Shown here: positions 21,614 through 32,177 of the stretch, one piece after another
Position numbering within the stretch: the stretch's first letter is position 1
Layout: every line of letters starts with the position of its first letter
Assembly (NCBI RefSeq): GCF_000004195.4
Contig: NC_030686.2
Coordinates: forward strand, 45,519,961 to 45,583,960
Direction: 5' to 3'
DNA length: 64,000 nucleotides
Source: Xenopus tropicalis
Lineage: Eukaryota > Chordata > Amphibia > Anura > Pipidae
Notes under the pieces: generated by a model
Database searches by the model: none
What the model saw: only the letters and a program-made list of their open reading frames with translations
Told to the model about the DNA's origin: nothing
Program-made: the position numbers and the translations under genes

Positions 21614-23586
21614 TCAGGAAGACACGGCGCCCTCTTCCTCTGGCGACTTAGGAGGGCTCTGGGAGCGGGATCTGGATTTGGAGTTGGAGTTCTGTGGAGG
21701 CGGCGGCGAATTTCTTGTTCTGGACCTAGATCTGGAGCGGGAGCGAGACCTGGACGCGGACGATGACTTAGACTTGGATCTCCTTGCCGAGCGAGACTTT
21801 GAGCTGGACCGGGTGCGGGACCTTGTGCGAGAGCGGGACTTTGAGCGGCTGTAGCGAGACCTGCTGCGGGACCTTGACCTGCTCTTGCTTCTGGAACGGC
21901 TGCGACGTCGCCTCCTGGGGCTGGAAAAAAAGAGAAACAAACAAACAAATATGAACAAACCTTCACTTCACACGCATATACACACCTTTATATATTCACT
22001 GCTATTCCGTGGCACCCTGCCAGGGGTAGGAGCATATTGAGTTTAGCTGTATAGCTGATGTATGTACCTTTATATTCCAGTGCTTTATAAGTACAGGTAT
22101 GGGACCTGTTATCCAGAATGCTCAGGACCTGGTGTTTTCCAGATAAGGGATTTTTCTGTAACTTGTAGTCAGCTAAAAATCATTTAGATATTGAATAAAC
22201 CCAATAGGATTGTTTTGCCCCCAATAAGGGGTAATTATATCTTAGTTGGGATCAAGTACAGGTACTGTTTTATTATTACAGAGAAAAGGGAATCATTTAA
22301 CCATTAAATAAACCCAATAGGGCTGTTCTGCCCCAATAAGGGGTAATTATATCTTAGTTGGGATCAAGTACAGGTACTGTTTTATTATTACAGAGAAAAG
22401 GGAATCATTTAACCATTAAATAAACCCAATAGGGCTGTTCTGCCCCCAATAAGGGGTAATTATATCTTAGTTGGGATCAAGTACAGGTACTGTTTTATTA
22501 TTACAGAGAAAAGGGAATCATTTAACCATTAAATAAACCCAATAGGGCTGTTCTGCCCCCAATAAGGGGTAATTATATCTTAGTTGGGATCTAGTACAGG
22601 TACTGTTTTATTATTAGAGAAATCCTTTTTAAAAATTAGAATTATTTGCTTATAATAGAGTATATAGGAGATGGCCTTTCCATAATTTGGAACTTTCTGG
22701 ATAATGGGTTCCAGGTAAGGGAAACCATACCTGTACAGCTAGTCTTCTTGTCTTTTAAGCTCTATCCCAAATTCAAATAAAAAAAATATATATATATATA
22801 TTATATATATATATCTTAAGTACTGCTTAGCCCCCAATGGCATGGCTAATTATTAGTTATTATTGAAATCACATTGTGGCAGAAAAAGACCTAAATCTTT
22901 AGTCAATCTTAACACAGCAAATAACTGTATATAGCCAAGATGCCTCAGCCAGGCCTTACATCCCAATTGGATTAATGGGTTTCTCCCTATAGAGAATGAT
23001 AATAGTGTTATGCACAGACGGATTGATATGGCTGGATGAAGTAGAAAGTGTAGGGCAGGCAGGAGAGAGCTAATGGAGGCGAGTCCCTCAGGGAGCAGTG
23101 AGTGCAGAGGCGCAGAGGAGAGCGTTGGGCGCCATTTTGGGCGCATCACGTGGTGTGTCGGTTCTATTGTGCGGCCCCGCAGCATTCTCCCCTCCGTGTC
23201 TGAATGAGAAACCCCGCTATGGCCCCTCACCTTCTGCTCCGCCGGCCGTAGTCGCCGTATCTGCGAGGAGGGGGCCCTCTCCTTCCGTGGTGGGAATCGG
23301 GAGGCCGGCCGTACCGGGCCATCTGCACCCTCAGCTCCCGCCCGTCCAGCACGGCCCCATCCATGGCGTCCATCGCGTCTTCGGCATCGCGCTTGTCGTG
23401 GAAGCGAACGAAGGCGAAGCCCCGGCTCTCCTTGGTGTAGCGGTCCCGGGGGATGTACACGTCGCCCACCCTGCCATACTTCTCGAACACCCGGCGCAGG
23501 GTCTCCGGGGAGGTTCGGTACGTTAGGTTATCAACCTTGAGAGAGGTCATTCCCTCCACGTCAGGCGGAGGCCGACCGTAGCTCAT
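21614..23586 (-). CDS. srsf2: Serine/arginine-rich splicing factor 2 (SC35), complete
   Basis: Coding exons 23586-23231 and 21920-21614 join at AG/GTGAGG and TTTCCAG to encode 220 residues (human has 221). The RNA-recognition motif spans about residues 14-92, with RNP2 LKVDNL and RNP1 RGFAFVRF. Pro95, the mutation hotspot in human myeloid disease, is conserved (GRPPDSHH). From residue about 116 an RS domain follows, made of Ser-Arg repeats and RSKSKSSS, ending [14 protein letters not shown] as in other vertebrates. The protein is nuclear, binds exonic enhancers and promotes U1/U2 recruitment during pre-mRNA splicing. The N-terminal half is almost invariant against the human protein; differences lie in the Gly linker and in an [10 protein letters not shown] stretch. 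An upstream GTG in frame extends the frame, but the ATG beginning MSYGRPPPD is the family start. The single coding intron carries a MITE. Confidence 0.98.
22092..22735. mobile_element. Second TACAGGTATGGGA MITE with four internal 112-bp repeats
   Basis: It has the same terminal repeats as 12620-13209, and the about 112-bp internal unit occurs about four times here against three there. It lies in the srsf2 intron. A (TA)n tract follows at 22784-22815. Confidence 0.85.
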
Positions 23587-23945
23587 GGAATCGCGACTTA
23601 AGTGGGAAAGCAACGCCGACACAAAACGAAACCTGGGCCCACTCACACACGATGCAGAGAAACAGCAGCCACTGTCGAGCGCTCAGCCCTGCAATAGGAC
23701 TAAGCCAGCGCTGCCTCTCTCAGTTATACCCGCCACAAAATGGCGCCGGCCCCGCCTCTCCAGCAATCTGATTTCCGTACGCCAATCAGCAGCGCGAAAA
23801 AATGAGCGGGCTCTTCGCGGATTGGTGGGCTGTGTTCCGTCCTACCTTTTCCGTCATCTGATTGGTTGCTGTGTCGAAGAGCCCCGCCGTTATGTATTTT
23901 GTTCTGAGATGGTGGATGAGTTAGTTTGTTGCGCATGTTCCTGAG
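23587..23945. promoter_or_regulatory. srsf2 promoter, CCAAT-box rich
   Basis: CpG-rich sequence upstream of the srsf2 ATG contains CCAAT at about 23782 and ATTGG motifs at about 23821 and 23861. The multiple alternating CCAAT boxes suggest NF-Y control. In mammals the same interval also starts MFSD11; here no convincing mfsd11 first exon is seen in it. Confidence 0.65.
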
Positions 23946-24059
23946 GGGAAATATTTGCTACATTTATTTAGATAAAAGTGGCTGTCTGAGTATCCCTACT
24001 TTCCTGAACCTAGTGTATACAGAAGATATGTAGTGCTGTAACAAACAGTCAATGAGGCA

Positions 24060-25085
24060 TTACCTCTGGGAAATGTGAATGTATTAGTACTGTAAATTAT
24101 AAGGATAATAGGAATCACTGAGGGGTTATACAGGGAGCTCTGAGTATCACTCATGTATTATAAGGGATAATGTACCCCCTACTGTAAATGATAAGGATAT
24201 TAGCAGTCACTGAGGGGTTCTGTGCCCCCCATATAAAGGCACAAGGCTGCAGGCTGAGTTATACAGGGAACTCTGAGTATCACTCATGTATTATAAGGGA
24301 TAATGTACCCCCTACTGTAAATGATAAGGATATTAGCAGTCACTGAGGGGTTCTGTGCCCCCCATATAAAGGCACAAGGCTGCAGGCTGAGTTATACAGG
24401 GAACTCTGAGTATCACTCATGTATTATAAGGGATAATGTACCCCCTACTGTAAATGATAAGGATATTAGCAGTCACTGAGGGGTTCTGTGCCCATATAAA
24501 GGCACAAGGCTGCAGGCTGAGTTATACAGGGAACTCTGAGTATCACTCATGTATTATAAGGAATAATGTACCCCCTACTGTAAATGATAAGGATATTAGC
24601 AGTCACTGAGGGGTTCTTTGCCCATATAAAGGCACAAGGCTGCAGGCTGAGTTATACAGGGAACTCTGAGTATCACTCATGTATTATAAGGGATAATGTA
24701 CCCCCTACTGTAAATGATAAGGATATTAGCAGTCACTGAGGGGCTCTGTGCCCATATAAAGGCACAAGGCTGCAGGCTGAGTTATACAGGGAACTCTGAG
24801 TATCACTCATGTATTATAAGGAATAATGTACCCCCTACTGTAAATGATAAGGATATTAGCAGTCACTGAGGGGTTCTTTGCCCATATAAAGGCACAAGGC
24901 TGCAGGCTGAGTTATACAGGGAACTCTGAGTATCACTCATGTATTATAAGGGATAATGTACCCCCTACTGTAAATGATAAGGATATTAGCAGTCACTGAG
25001 GGGTTCTGTGCCCCCCATATAAAGGCACAAGGCTGCAGGCTGAGTTATACAGGGAACTCTGAGTATCACTCATGTATTATAAAAT
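24060..25085. repeat. 130-133-bp tandem array, about 7.5 units
   Basis: The unit contains TTATACAGGGAACTCTGAG, CACTCATGTATTATAAGG and GGCACAAGGCTGCAGGCTGA. Units differ by a CCC insertion (133 against 130 bp) and point changes such as GGGATAATG/GGAATAATG, which recur in alternate units. This hints at duplication of unit pairs. Confidence 0.93.
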
Positions 25086-26568
25086 ATGACTATGTTCCTG
25101 GGTGTAACACATGCCAGGCACTTGTTATTTCATTTTTTATATGGAATACATAGTTTTTCAAATTTGTTTATTACTGCTCCTTCACTAATTTGAAGTGCTT
25201 CCGATTCCAGTGTGGGAGAAATTTTTTAATTCATTTTCTATCTTCTTTGCCTTGCAGTACTGTACCATCTTGCCACGCTGGTGAGTAGCTTCTATGATAC
25301 ATGGTACTCCTGCCCCCGTGCTTCCTATTGCAATGGATTCAGGCCCTGGGTCCATTTATATATTTTGAGTCCGACTTGGCTGATGTTCAAGGCCCAGGGG
25401 GTAATGCACCCAGGTATATGGGACTGCTGTGTGCTTTTATTGTGCATGATTTCTTTCTACCAATATTTTCCCAAGCTCCGCTGTACAAATTTTGATTTGG
25501 AAGGAAACAACTTAGATGTTCTGACCATTTGATTTCTGCACGATACAATGGACAATCAGATCCCAACTACTGCTTTGCATACAAATAATGGGAAGGGCAT
25601 CCTCACTTGAAATGCTTTTCATATGGATTCCAGTCAGAAAACCCTGCACTTGCCACTGAGAGGCTATTAGGGTGATATTGGGTCCACTTTAGTTGTCCAA
25701 ATACAGTAACACCAAAAAATACAAATATTTTCCATTGTTTAAAACATAATGTAATTAAAATATAATATACTGTGACCCTGCACTGGGGTGTTTGCTACAG
25801 AAACCCTACTATAGTTTATATAAATACTCCGCTGTGTAGCCCCGGGGGCAGCCATTCCTGCACCGGTACAGCTGGGGTGTTTGCTACAGAAACCCTACTA
25901 TAGTTTATATAAATACCCCGCTGTGTAGCCCCGGGGGCAGCCATTCCTGCACTGGTACAGCTGGGGTGTTTGCTACAGAAACCCTACTATAGTTTATATA
26001 AATACCCCGCTGTGTAGCCCCGGGGGCAGCCATTCCTGCACTGGTACAGCTGGGGTGTTTGCTACAGAAACCCTACTATAGTTTATATAAATACCCCGCT
26101 GTGTAGCCCCGGGGGCAGCCATTCCTGCACTGGTACAGCTGGGGTGTTTGCTACAGAAACCCTACTATAGTTTATATAAATACCCCGCTGTGTAGCCCCG
26201 GGGGCAGCCATTCCTGCACTGGTACAGCTGGGGTGTTTGCTACAGAAACCCTACTATAGCTTATATAAATACCCCGCTGTGTAGCCCCGGGGGCAGCCAT
26301 TCCTGCACTGGTACAGCTGGGGTGTTTGCTACAGAAACCCTACTATAGTTTATATAAATACCCCGCTGTGTAGCCCCGGGGGCAGCCGTTCCTGCACTGG
26401 TACAGCTGGGGTGTTTGCTACAGAAACCCTACTATAGTTTATATAAATACCCCGCTTTGTAGCCCCGGGGGCAGCCATTCCTGCACTGGTACAGCTGGGG
26501 TGTTTGCTACAGAAAGAGTACTATAGTTAATATAAATAAGCTGCCATGTAGCCACGGGGGCAACCATT

Positions 26569-26654
26569 AGGGCTCTGGCATTTCGGGGAGATTAGTCACC
26601 CGCGAACAGGGAGTTTTGTCGCGGGCGACTAATCTCCCCGTGTGCCAGAGCCCT
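26569..26654. mobile_element. 86-bp near-perfect palindromic MITE
   Basis: The ends AGGGCTCTGGCA and TGCCAGAGCCCT are inverted, and almost the whole element folds back (GGGGAGATTAGTC with GACTAATCTCCCC). It is nested in the 25780-26885 element. Confidence 0.85.
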
Positions 26655-26670
26655 TAAAGCTGGAAATAAG

Positions 26671-26776
26671 GAGAAAAGGCACAGGTTACACAGCAGATAA
26701 CAGATAAGCTCTTTAGAATACAATGGGAGTCTATACAGCTTATCTGTTATCTGCTATGTAACCTGTGCCTTTTCTC
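26671..26776. repeat. 106-bp inverted repeat
   Basis: GAGAAAAGGCACAGGTTAC at the left pairs with GTAACCTGTGCCTTTTCTC at the right. CAGATAACAGATAAGCT pairs with AGCTTATCTGTTATCTG inside. It would form a long hairpin. Confidence 0.9.
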
Positions 26777-27019
26777 TTTTTCAACTTGAATGGCTACTCC
26801 CACAGCTACATAGAAGTTTTGTTTATATAAACTATAGTAGTGTTTCCGAAGCAAACACACAACTTTAACCAGTACAGGGCAGTTGTTTTTTCGGGATATG
26901 GCTCACAGAGTAGACAGAGAAGTAGAAGTAGACTCAACCTTTTCCACTTTGCTGTACATCATGTGATTCTGTTGTTTGTGGTTGCCCAACATTGTCTGTG
27001 GGCTTGTTGTTAGCTTAAG

Positions 27020-27715
27020 GGGTGCCCGACCAAGTACTTGACCCAGGCTCTGGCTGGGATTCTAAATAGGCCATGGCATTTCTAGTACACAGAGGCCCAA
27101 ACAGCCTCCCAGCCCAATAAATAGTGACTGTGGCACCTTGTAGCAGCCCCTCTGGCATTTGCCAGAACCCACAGATTGCCAGTCTGGGCCTGGGTCCTGG
27201 CATTCCAAGTACCCAGAGGCACAAACAGACCCCCCCAAGCCCAATAAATAGTGACTGACTATGGCATCTTACAGCAGCCCCTCTGGCATTTGCCTGAACC
27301 CACAGATTGCCAGTCTAGGCCTGGGTCCTGGCATTTCAAGTACACAGAGGCCCAAACAGCGCCCCCCCAGCCCAATAAATCGTGACTGTCTATGGCACCT
27401 TACAGCAGCCCCTCTGGCATTTGCCAGAACCCACAGATTGCCAGTCTGGGCCTGGGTCCTGGCATTCCAAGTGCCCAGAGGCCCAAACAGCCCCCCCAGC
27501 CCAATAAATAGTGACTATGGCACCTTGTAGCAGCCCCTCTGGCATTTGCCAGAACCCACAGATTGCCAGTCTGGGCCTGGGTCCTGGCATTCCAAGTACC
27601 CAGAGGCCCAAACAGCTCCCCCAGCCCAATAAATAGTGAGTGTCTATGGCATCTTACAGCAGCCCCTCTGGCATTTGCCTGAACCCACAGATTGCCAGTC
27701 TGGGCCTGACTGGAC
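27020..27715 (+). repeat. 129-bp MITE-derived tandem array, about 5 units
   Basis: The unit contains CCCAATAAATAGTGACTG, CTTACAGCAGCCCCTCTGGC and CAGATTGCCAGTCTGGGCC. The same unit forms arrays at 32375-32915 and 61320-62460 (same strand) and at 39195-39475 and 41705-42775 (opposite strand). Outer ends resemble short inverted repeats around GGACTGG/CCAGTCC. Confidence 0.92.
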
Positions 27716-27884
27716 CAACAGAAGGGTTCTGGGACTAAAAAAATATTAATAGAAGCCAGGGGATATGTGTATATATGTACCATACACTTCTGCAACCTTC
27801 AGAGGTATATACTCATTTTCATTGAGTTGTAGTCTTTATGCAAGTAGTATTACCTGGAAAAAATACTGTCGTTTGTGTGTGTCT

Positions 27885-28500
27885 ATATCAAGTCAAACTT
27901 TATTGTCATTACATTTGCATATAAGGTATACAAATGAGATGAAATTGCAAATTAAAGGCCCACCCAAAAAGAAACATTTTACATTTCACATACATACATA
28001 CATACTGTTCAACTGCAAGCACATATTGTGTATATACATATACAGAGCAATGAATAAATAATAATATGCCAGAAAATCAAATCAATCTTTCTTTTGTTTC
28101 TGCTATCTGTTTAACAAACCAACCAATTTTTCAATTATCCTTTTACTTTATAGGTAAATACTGTGCTGAAACTATAATTGTAAACAATACTCCAAAGTGC
28201 TATGGGCATTATTGGGCATAATTGGCATAGAAAGAAAAATATAAAAATATTTAAATATTGTGCCAAGAAAGTTAGTTTTTTTTTACATAACACAACACAA
28301 AACAACATAATTAATTAAACCAATAGAATAGTAATTAAAGAATTTGGTTCCAGGTCAAGTTATACAACTGTGAATGACAGTAATGCGGATGCGCAGAGCA
28401 GATAAGGAACTCACACATTCAGCTTTCTGATTTCTAGGTATTACACTGGCCTTTGTATAGTTTTACCTTTATTTCCTATTAATAACATTAGGAGCAACCA
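27885..28500. other. AT-rich non-coding stretch with a dispersed-repeat fragment
   Basis: AACTTTATTGTCATTACATTTGC near 27897 looks like part of a dispersed vertebrate repeat. The remainder to about 28590 is AT-rich, without a gene or tandem structure. Confidence 0.35.
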
Positions 28501-28589
28501 TCAGTTTTACTAGTCATGCCCTGTAAAATACTGTCCAGATGGCTGCCCTAATTACAAAGTAATAATCCACATATTTATTTTAGGTATAA

Positions 28590-29690
28590 AATTAAATGTA
28601 CACCACATAGTTTTCTGTTAAGAACCCATCAATTTAGGGTTAAGGCACATGGCGCTACATCGTAGCAGCTACATGTCATGGCTACTAAACGCCAGAAAAT
28701 CCCCTGCCATAGACAATACTGAGAATTGCCTCTGATAAACACAATTATCAGTAAATGATCAGCATTGTCTATTTTTGTAGCTGTGACAAGTAGCTGCTAC
28801 AAGTAGCTCTGTGTGGCTTCACCCCTACTGTCTGTGGGAAATCTGAAATGAGATTGTGAGAGAAAGTGGAGCGAAAAAGTTAATATGAAAGAAAAGCACT
28901 TTAAAATGAACTCTGCATATTTATAATAAAGCTTTTATTAGCTTTCTTATAGATGTGTATTAACATTTATACAGAGAAGCCAGCCAGGGATTTAAAATAG
29001 GCCCTGGTATTTCCAGTACACAGAGGCCCAAACAGCCCCCACAGGCCAGCAGCCCCTCTGGCAGTTGTCAGAATCCTGGATCTGGGACCCTTTTTCTGGG
29101 GCTTTTTGTCCACACCGCAACACCGCTTCCATCTTTGTCTGCATCTGAGGTATTTTTGGGTGGGTTTTAGGCCTTTCAGTTTCAGGGGGTTTATATTCAT
29201 TCAGGTAAAAATTAGTAATCTGTGACTGAATGAGAGTGGTAAAATGGGGAGAAAAAAATGTTATCTTTTTACGCATTAAGTATTTTCCAGTTTTCTGTTA
29301 AGTACCCTTCCATTTAGGGCAAAGACACACGGCGCTACTGAGTAGCAGCTACTTGTCACGACTACTAAACACCTCTGCTAAACACAATTATCAGTAAATG
29401 ATCAGCATTGTCTATTTTTGTAGCTGTGACAAGTAGCTGCTACTAGTAGCTCTGTGTGGCTTCACCCTTCCTTTCTGTGTGGGAAACCTGAAATAAGATT
29501 TTTCTGGAGCTTTTTGGCCACACTGCTTCCATCTTTGTCTGGGTTTGAGGTATTTCTGGGTGGGTTTATGCTTCAGTTGCAGGGGGTTTATATTCATTCA
29601 GGTAAAAATTAGTAGTCTGTGACTGGATGAGAGTGGTAAAATGGGGAGCCAAAAAATGTTGTGATTCTACGCATGAAGTATTTTCCATTT
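28590..29690. repeat. Tandem duplication of an about 450-bp segment, one copy carrying an insertion
   Basis: Copy A (28610-29290) and copy B (29290-29690) share the same order of landmarks: GTTTTCTGTTAAG, an inverted-repeat MITE with GTAGCAGCTAC and AGTAGCTGCTAC, CTTCCATCTTTGTCTG, GGGGGTTTATATTCATTCAGG. Copy A has about 230 extra bases (28855-29085) that include a single 129-bp family unit at 28975-29095. The copies differ at many sites, so the event is not recent. Confidence 0.75.
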
Positions 29691-29929
29691 TATTTTGAGG
29701 AGTAAATCTTTCCAAAACCAAATAAAATGTAAAAGAATATTTATTTTAGAGAACTGTGCTTTTATTCAGTCAGCGACCCCTGACAAATGCTAAAAGCCGG
29801 CTAACAATGCACTATAGCATCTGTTTGTGTCAGCTTTCTCCTCACCGAACCGGTTCTCTAACTGGAATCTATTGTCTGTCTAACGTAAGGCCTTCCTGCA
29901 CAGAAAGGGTTATTTGCAAGTGTTGGAGA

Positions 29930-30175
29930 GCGACTGATGACGTGGCATATGGCCGGTGCCTTCTGGGAAATGTAGTTTCTGGTGGACGTCCCTCCAGCTC
30001 TCAAAGTGTATAGCAAAGAGTAGGAAAATCAGTTTCCCATAATGCAATTGTGTCACCGCCCATGTCAGCTGATCGCTGCAAATGCTTTCTGGCTGTACAG
30101 ATCAGCTGACTTGGAATCATGCTATTTCTCTGAGACCGATAAACTTCACTCACAAGGGTCCCAGCTCCGTTGGGG
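29930..30175 (+). promoter_or_regulatory. mfsd11: Probable mfsd11 promoter and non-coding first exon
   Basis: CTTCTGGGAAATGTAGTTT at 29960-29978 is, in reverse complement, close to the ZNF143/THAP11 promoter site (ACTACAATTCCCAGAATGC type). A second TTTCCCATAATGCA half-site lies at 30033. The sequence is CpG-richer than its surroundings and ends in a strong donor GGG/GTAAGA at 30175/30176. The first certain mfsd11 acceptor is at 32125. That this is the mfsd11 5' exon is inference. Confidence 0.5.
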
Positions 30176-30490
30176 GTAAGAGGTGGGATTTGCCTTTAGA
30201 GAGTTCTAATTGTTTCTTAGTAGGGTTTCTGTGTGCTAGTGGCATTTTCTGTGCTTACTTTATGTATGAACTTAAAGGGGAGATAAACGCACAGTTTCAG
30301 TGCTACATTAGGTGTGTAAATGACTAAATACATTGAGGTGCTTATTTATATGGCATTGTATTGCAGGGTGGGGAAAGTTTTCAAAAATAGGGAAAATATT
30401 AAACTGCCAGTAACCTTTCTGGATTCCCAGGTCAGTATGTAATAAATAAAAGCCTCTTAGAACTTTTTTCCTAGACTATCGCTGTATACA

Positions 30491-30927
30491 TTAAAGGGGT
30501 GGTTCACCTTCAAATTAACTTTTAATATGTTATAGAATGATCAATTCCTAGCAACTTTTCAGTTGGTCTTAATTTTTTATACTTTTTGAATTATTTGCCG
30601 CCTTGGTTCATTTATTTCTAGTTTTTTAATGGGGTTCACTGACCCAAAAATGTGTTGCTCAAAGAGGCTGCAGTTTTACTGTTATTATATTTTATTATCT
30701 TTCTATTTATACTTCTCCTGTTCATATTCTAATGGCTCACACAACTGCTTAGGTTGCTAGGGTAATTTGGACCCTAGCAACTATATAACAGCTAAAATTC
30801 CAAACTGGAGAGCTGCTGGACAAAAGCTTAATAATTAAAAAACATCACACATAATTAAAAATGAAGACCAACTGCAAGGTGTCTCAAAAGTGTCAAAGTT
30901 AATTTTAAAGGGGAACAATCCTTTTAA
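30491..30927. mobile_element. TTAAAGG-ended MITE (T2/Kolobok-like)
   Basis: It begins TTAAAGGGGTGGTTCACC and ends with the inverted form ATCCTTTTAA, with TTAA at both ends. Xenopus T2-type elements have such TTAAAGG ends and TTAA targets. It lies in mfsd11 intron 1. Confidence 0.8.
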
Positions 30928-31059
30928 CTAGCAGTTAAGCTGCTTCCAGCTCTGACAGATGGTGGGGGGGGGGGGGGAAGCTGTTTAGGTAGGGTGGATT
31001 AATAATGATAAATAACTGTAAAATGTAATTATCAATTTAAAGAAATTGTAGGCATTAAA

Positions 31060-31600
31060 TTAAAGGGGAACTCTACCCAAATAAAACTTAAATAATTTCA
31101 ACAACTTTGCAATATACATTAGTTAAAAAATATGCAGCCTTTTCATGATTTTTAATATAATAATATAGGTTGGAACAGTTCCCTAAGCCCCGCCCCGCCC
31201 CCTGTTCCCCTGCTGATCTGGCTGACTACTTTGGGACTCAAATAAAATGTAACAGTAGTCGCCTGTCCTCAGCCTGCCTTCAGCCTGTCTCCTCCCAATC
31301 CCACAATTCCCTTCACAAGTAATCTCAATAAGGAATGACAGTGCAATGCATTGTGGGTTATGTAGTTCCTGCATGCTGTGTGTAAGCTGTGGAGAAGTTG
31401 TTTCAATTTGTAACATCAGTGTTTTAGTCCCTCCTCCCCTGCCAGGATTTCAAATGATGCAGAAAGAGAAGAAGTGTTTCGCAGCTGTATTTCAGCATAT
31501 AAAAATTGTATTTATTCATACTTTTTTGAGGGAACAGATTACAGTGATAGGTATATTAGCTGTTTCTGTGTTGTGTTGGGAAGGTGGAGTTCCCCTTTAA
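31060..31600. mobile_element. 541-bp MITE with TTAAAGGGGAACTC ends
   Basis: It starts TTAAAGGGGAACTC and ends GAGTTCCCCTTTAA, a precise inverted repeat. It is a different subfamily from 30491-30927. It contains a ZNF143-like TGCATTGTGGGTTATGTAGTT. A (TA)n tract follows at 31604-31624. Confidence 0.88.
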
Positions 31601-32124
31601 GAATATATATATATATATATATATTGTACCTACATTTCACAGATCAGCAGAAATAATCACATGAAATGCATGTATTATGTGCCTCCCCACTGCCTCGTGC
31701 TGAGTGACAACTCGCAGAAGGAAGTGGGTTCCAGAGGGAAGCAGATCCACAGTAGCCAACACAAGTAGAATAGCTGGCATTACCCTGCCCAACAGTTCCT
31801 CCCAATACTCATTATAGCCAGAGTGCCCCCAAACCAGCAACTACATTGTAACCCTTAACCCCTATTCCAAATTTATAGGCAGGTGGGTGGGACGCAGGAA
31901 AAGTTTTCTGTGCGGCACATAATAAGAAAATGAGTTGCCGTGCCAGAACCCAATCAGTGTGAGAATGTAGCACCAAGCAATGACCCTACAGCCTGCCTTA
32001 TAACAGAGAGGTGAAAGAGATGCAGTAGGTCCTGTTTTAAGGCCAAGTAATGACAAAGTGTGTCTGTTTCTTGCCTCATGTTTCTTTATTATCGTTTAAT
32101 TAATGGGTTTATATTGCTTTGCAG

Positions 32125-32177
32125 GATTGTCGTTGCCTCCTTTCAGATAAAGCCTCACTACAAACCATAAACCAAAA
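32125..32177 (+). other. mfsd11: mfsd11 5' UTR segment in the first coding exon
   Basis: The acceptor TTGCTTTGCAG ends at 32124. The following 53 bases lead to the start codon without an upstream ATG. Confidence 0.7.

Larger units (their letters stand above)
25780..26885. mobile_element. Composite palindromic MITE whose left arm expanded into an 89-bp array
   Basis: From 25785 to about 26515 an 89-bp unit (GTGTTTGCTACAGAAACCC, CCCCGGGGGCAGCC) repeats about 8 times. The right arm at 26790-26885 is a single inverted copy (CTACATAGAAG, ATATAAACTATAGTAG, GCAAACAC). The centre holds two smaller palindromes, 26569-26654 and 26671-26776. The block thus looks like one inverted-repeat element with one arm amplified. 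Confidence 0.8.

Noticed and set aside
25258..25280. Possible 23-nt microexon (CCTTGCAG acceptor, CTG/GTGAGTAG donor)
   Set aside because: Splice-like borders alone are weak evidence; no frame, no partner and no conservation information, though it could be a 5' leader exon of mfsd11.
26569..26776. Hairpins considered as microRNA precursors
   Set aside because: They are near-perfect palindromes with MITE-type ends nested in a repeat element; a MITE origin explains them better.
27261..27629. Open frames in the 129-bp array
   Set aside because: The peptide repeats with the 129-bp unit and occurs in every array of the family.
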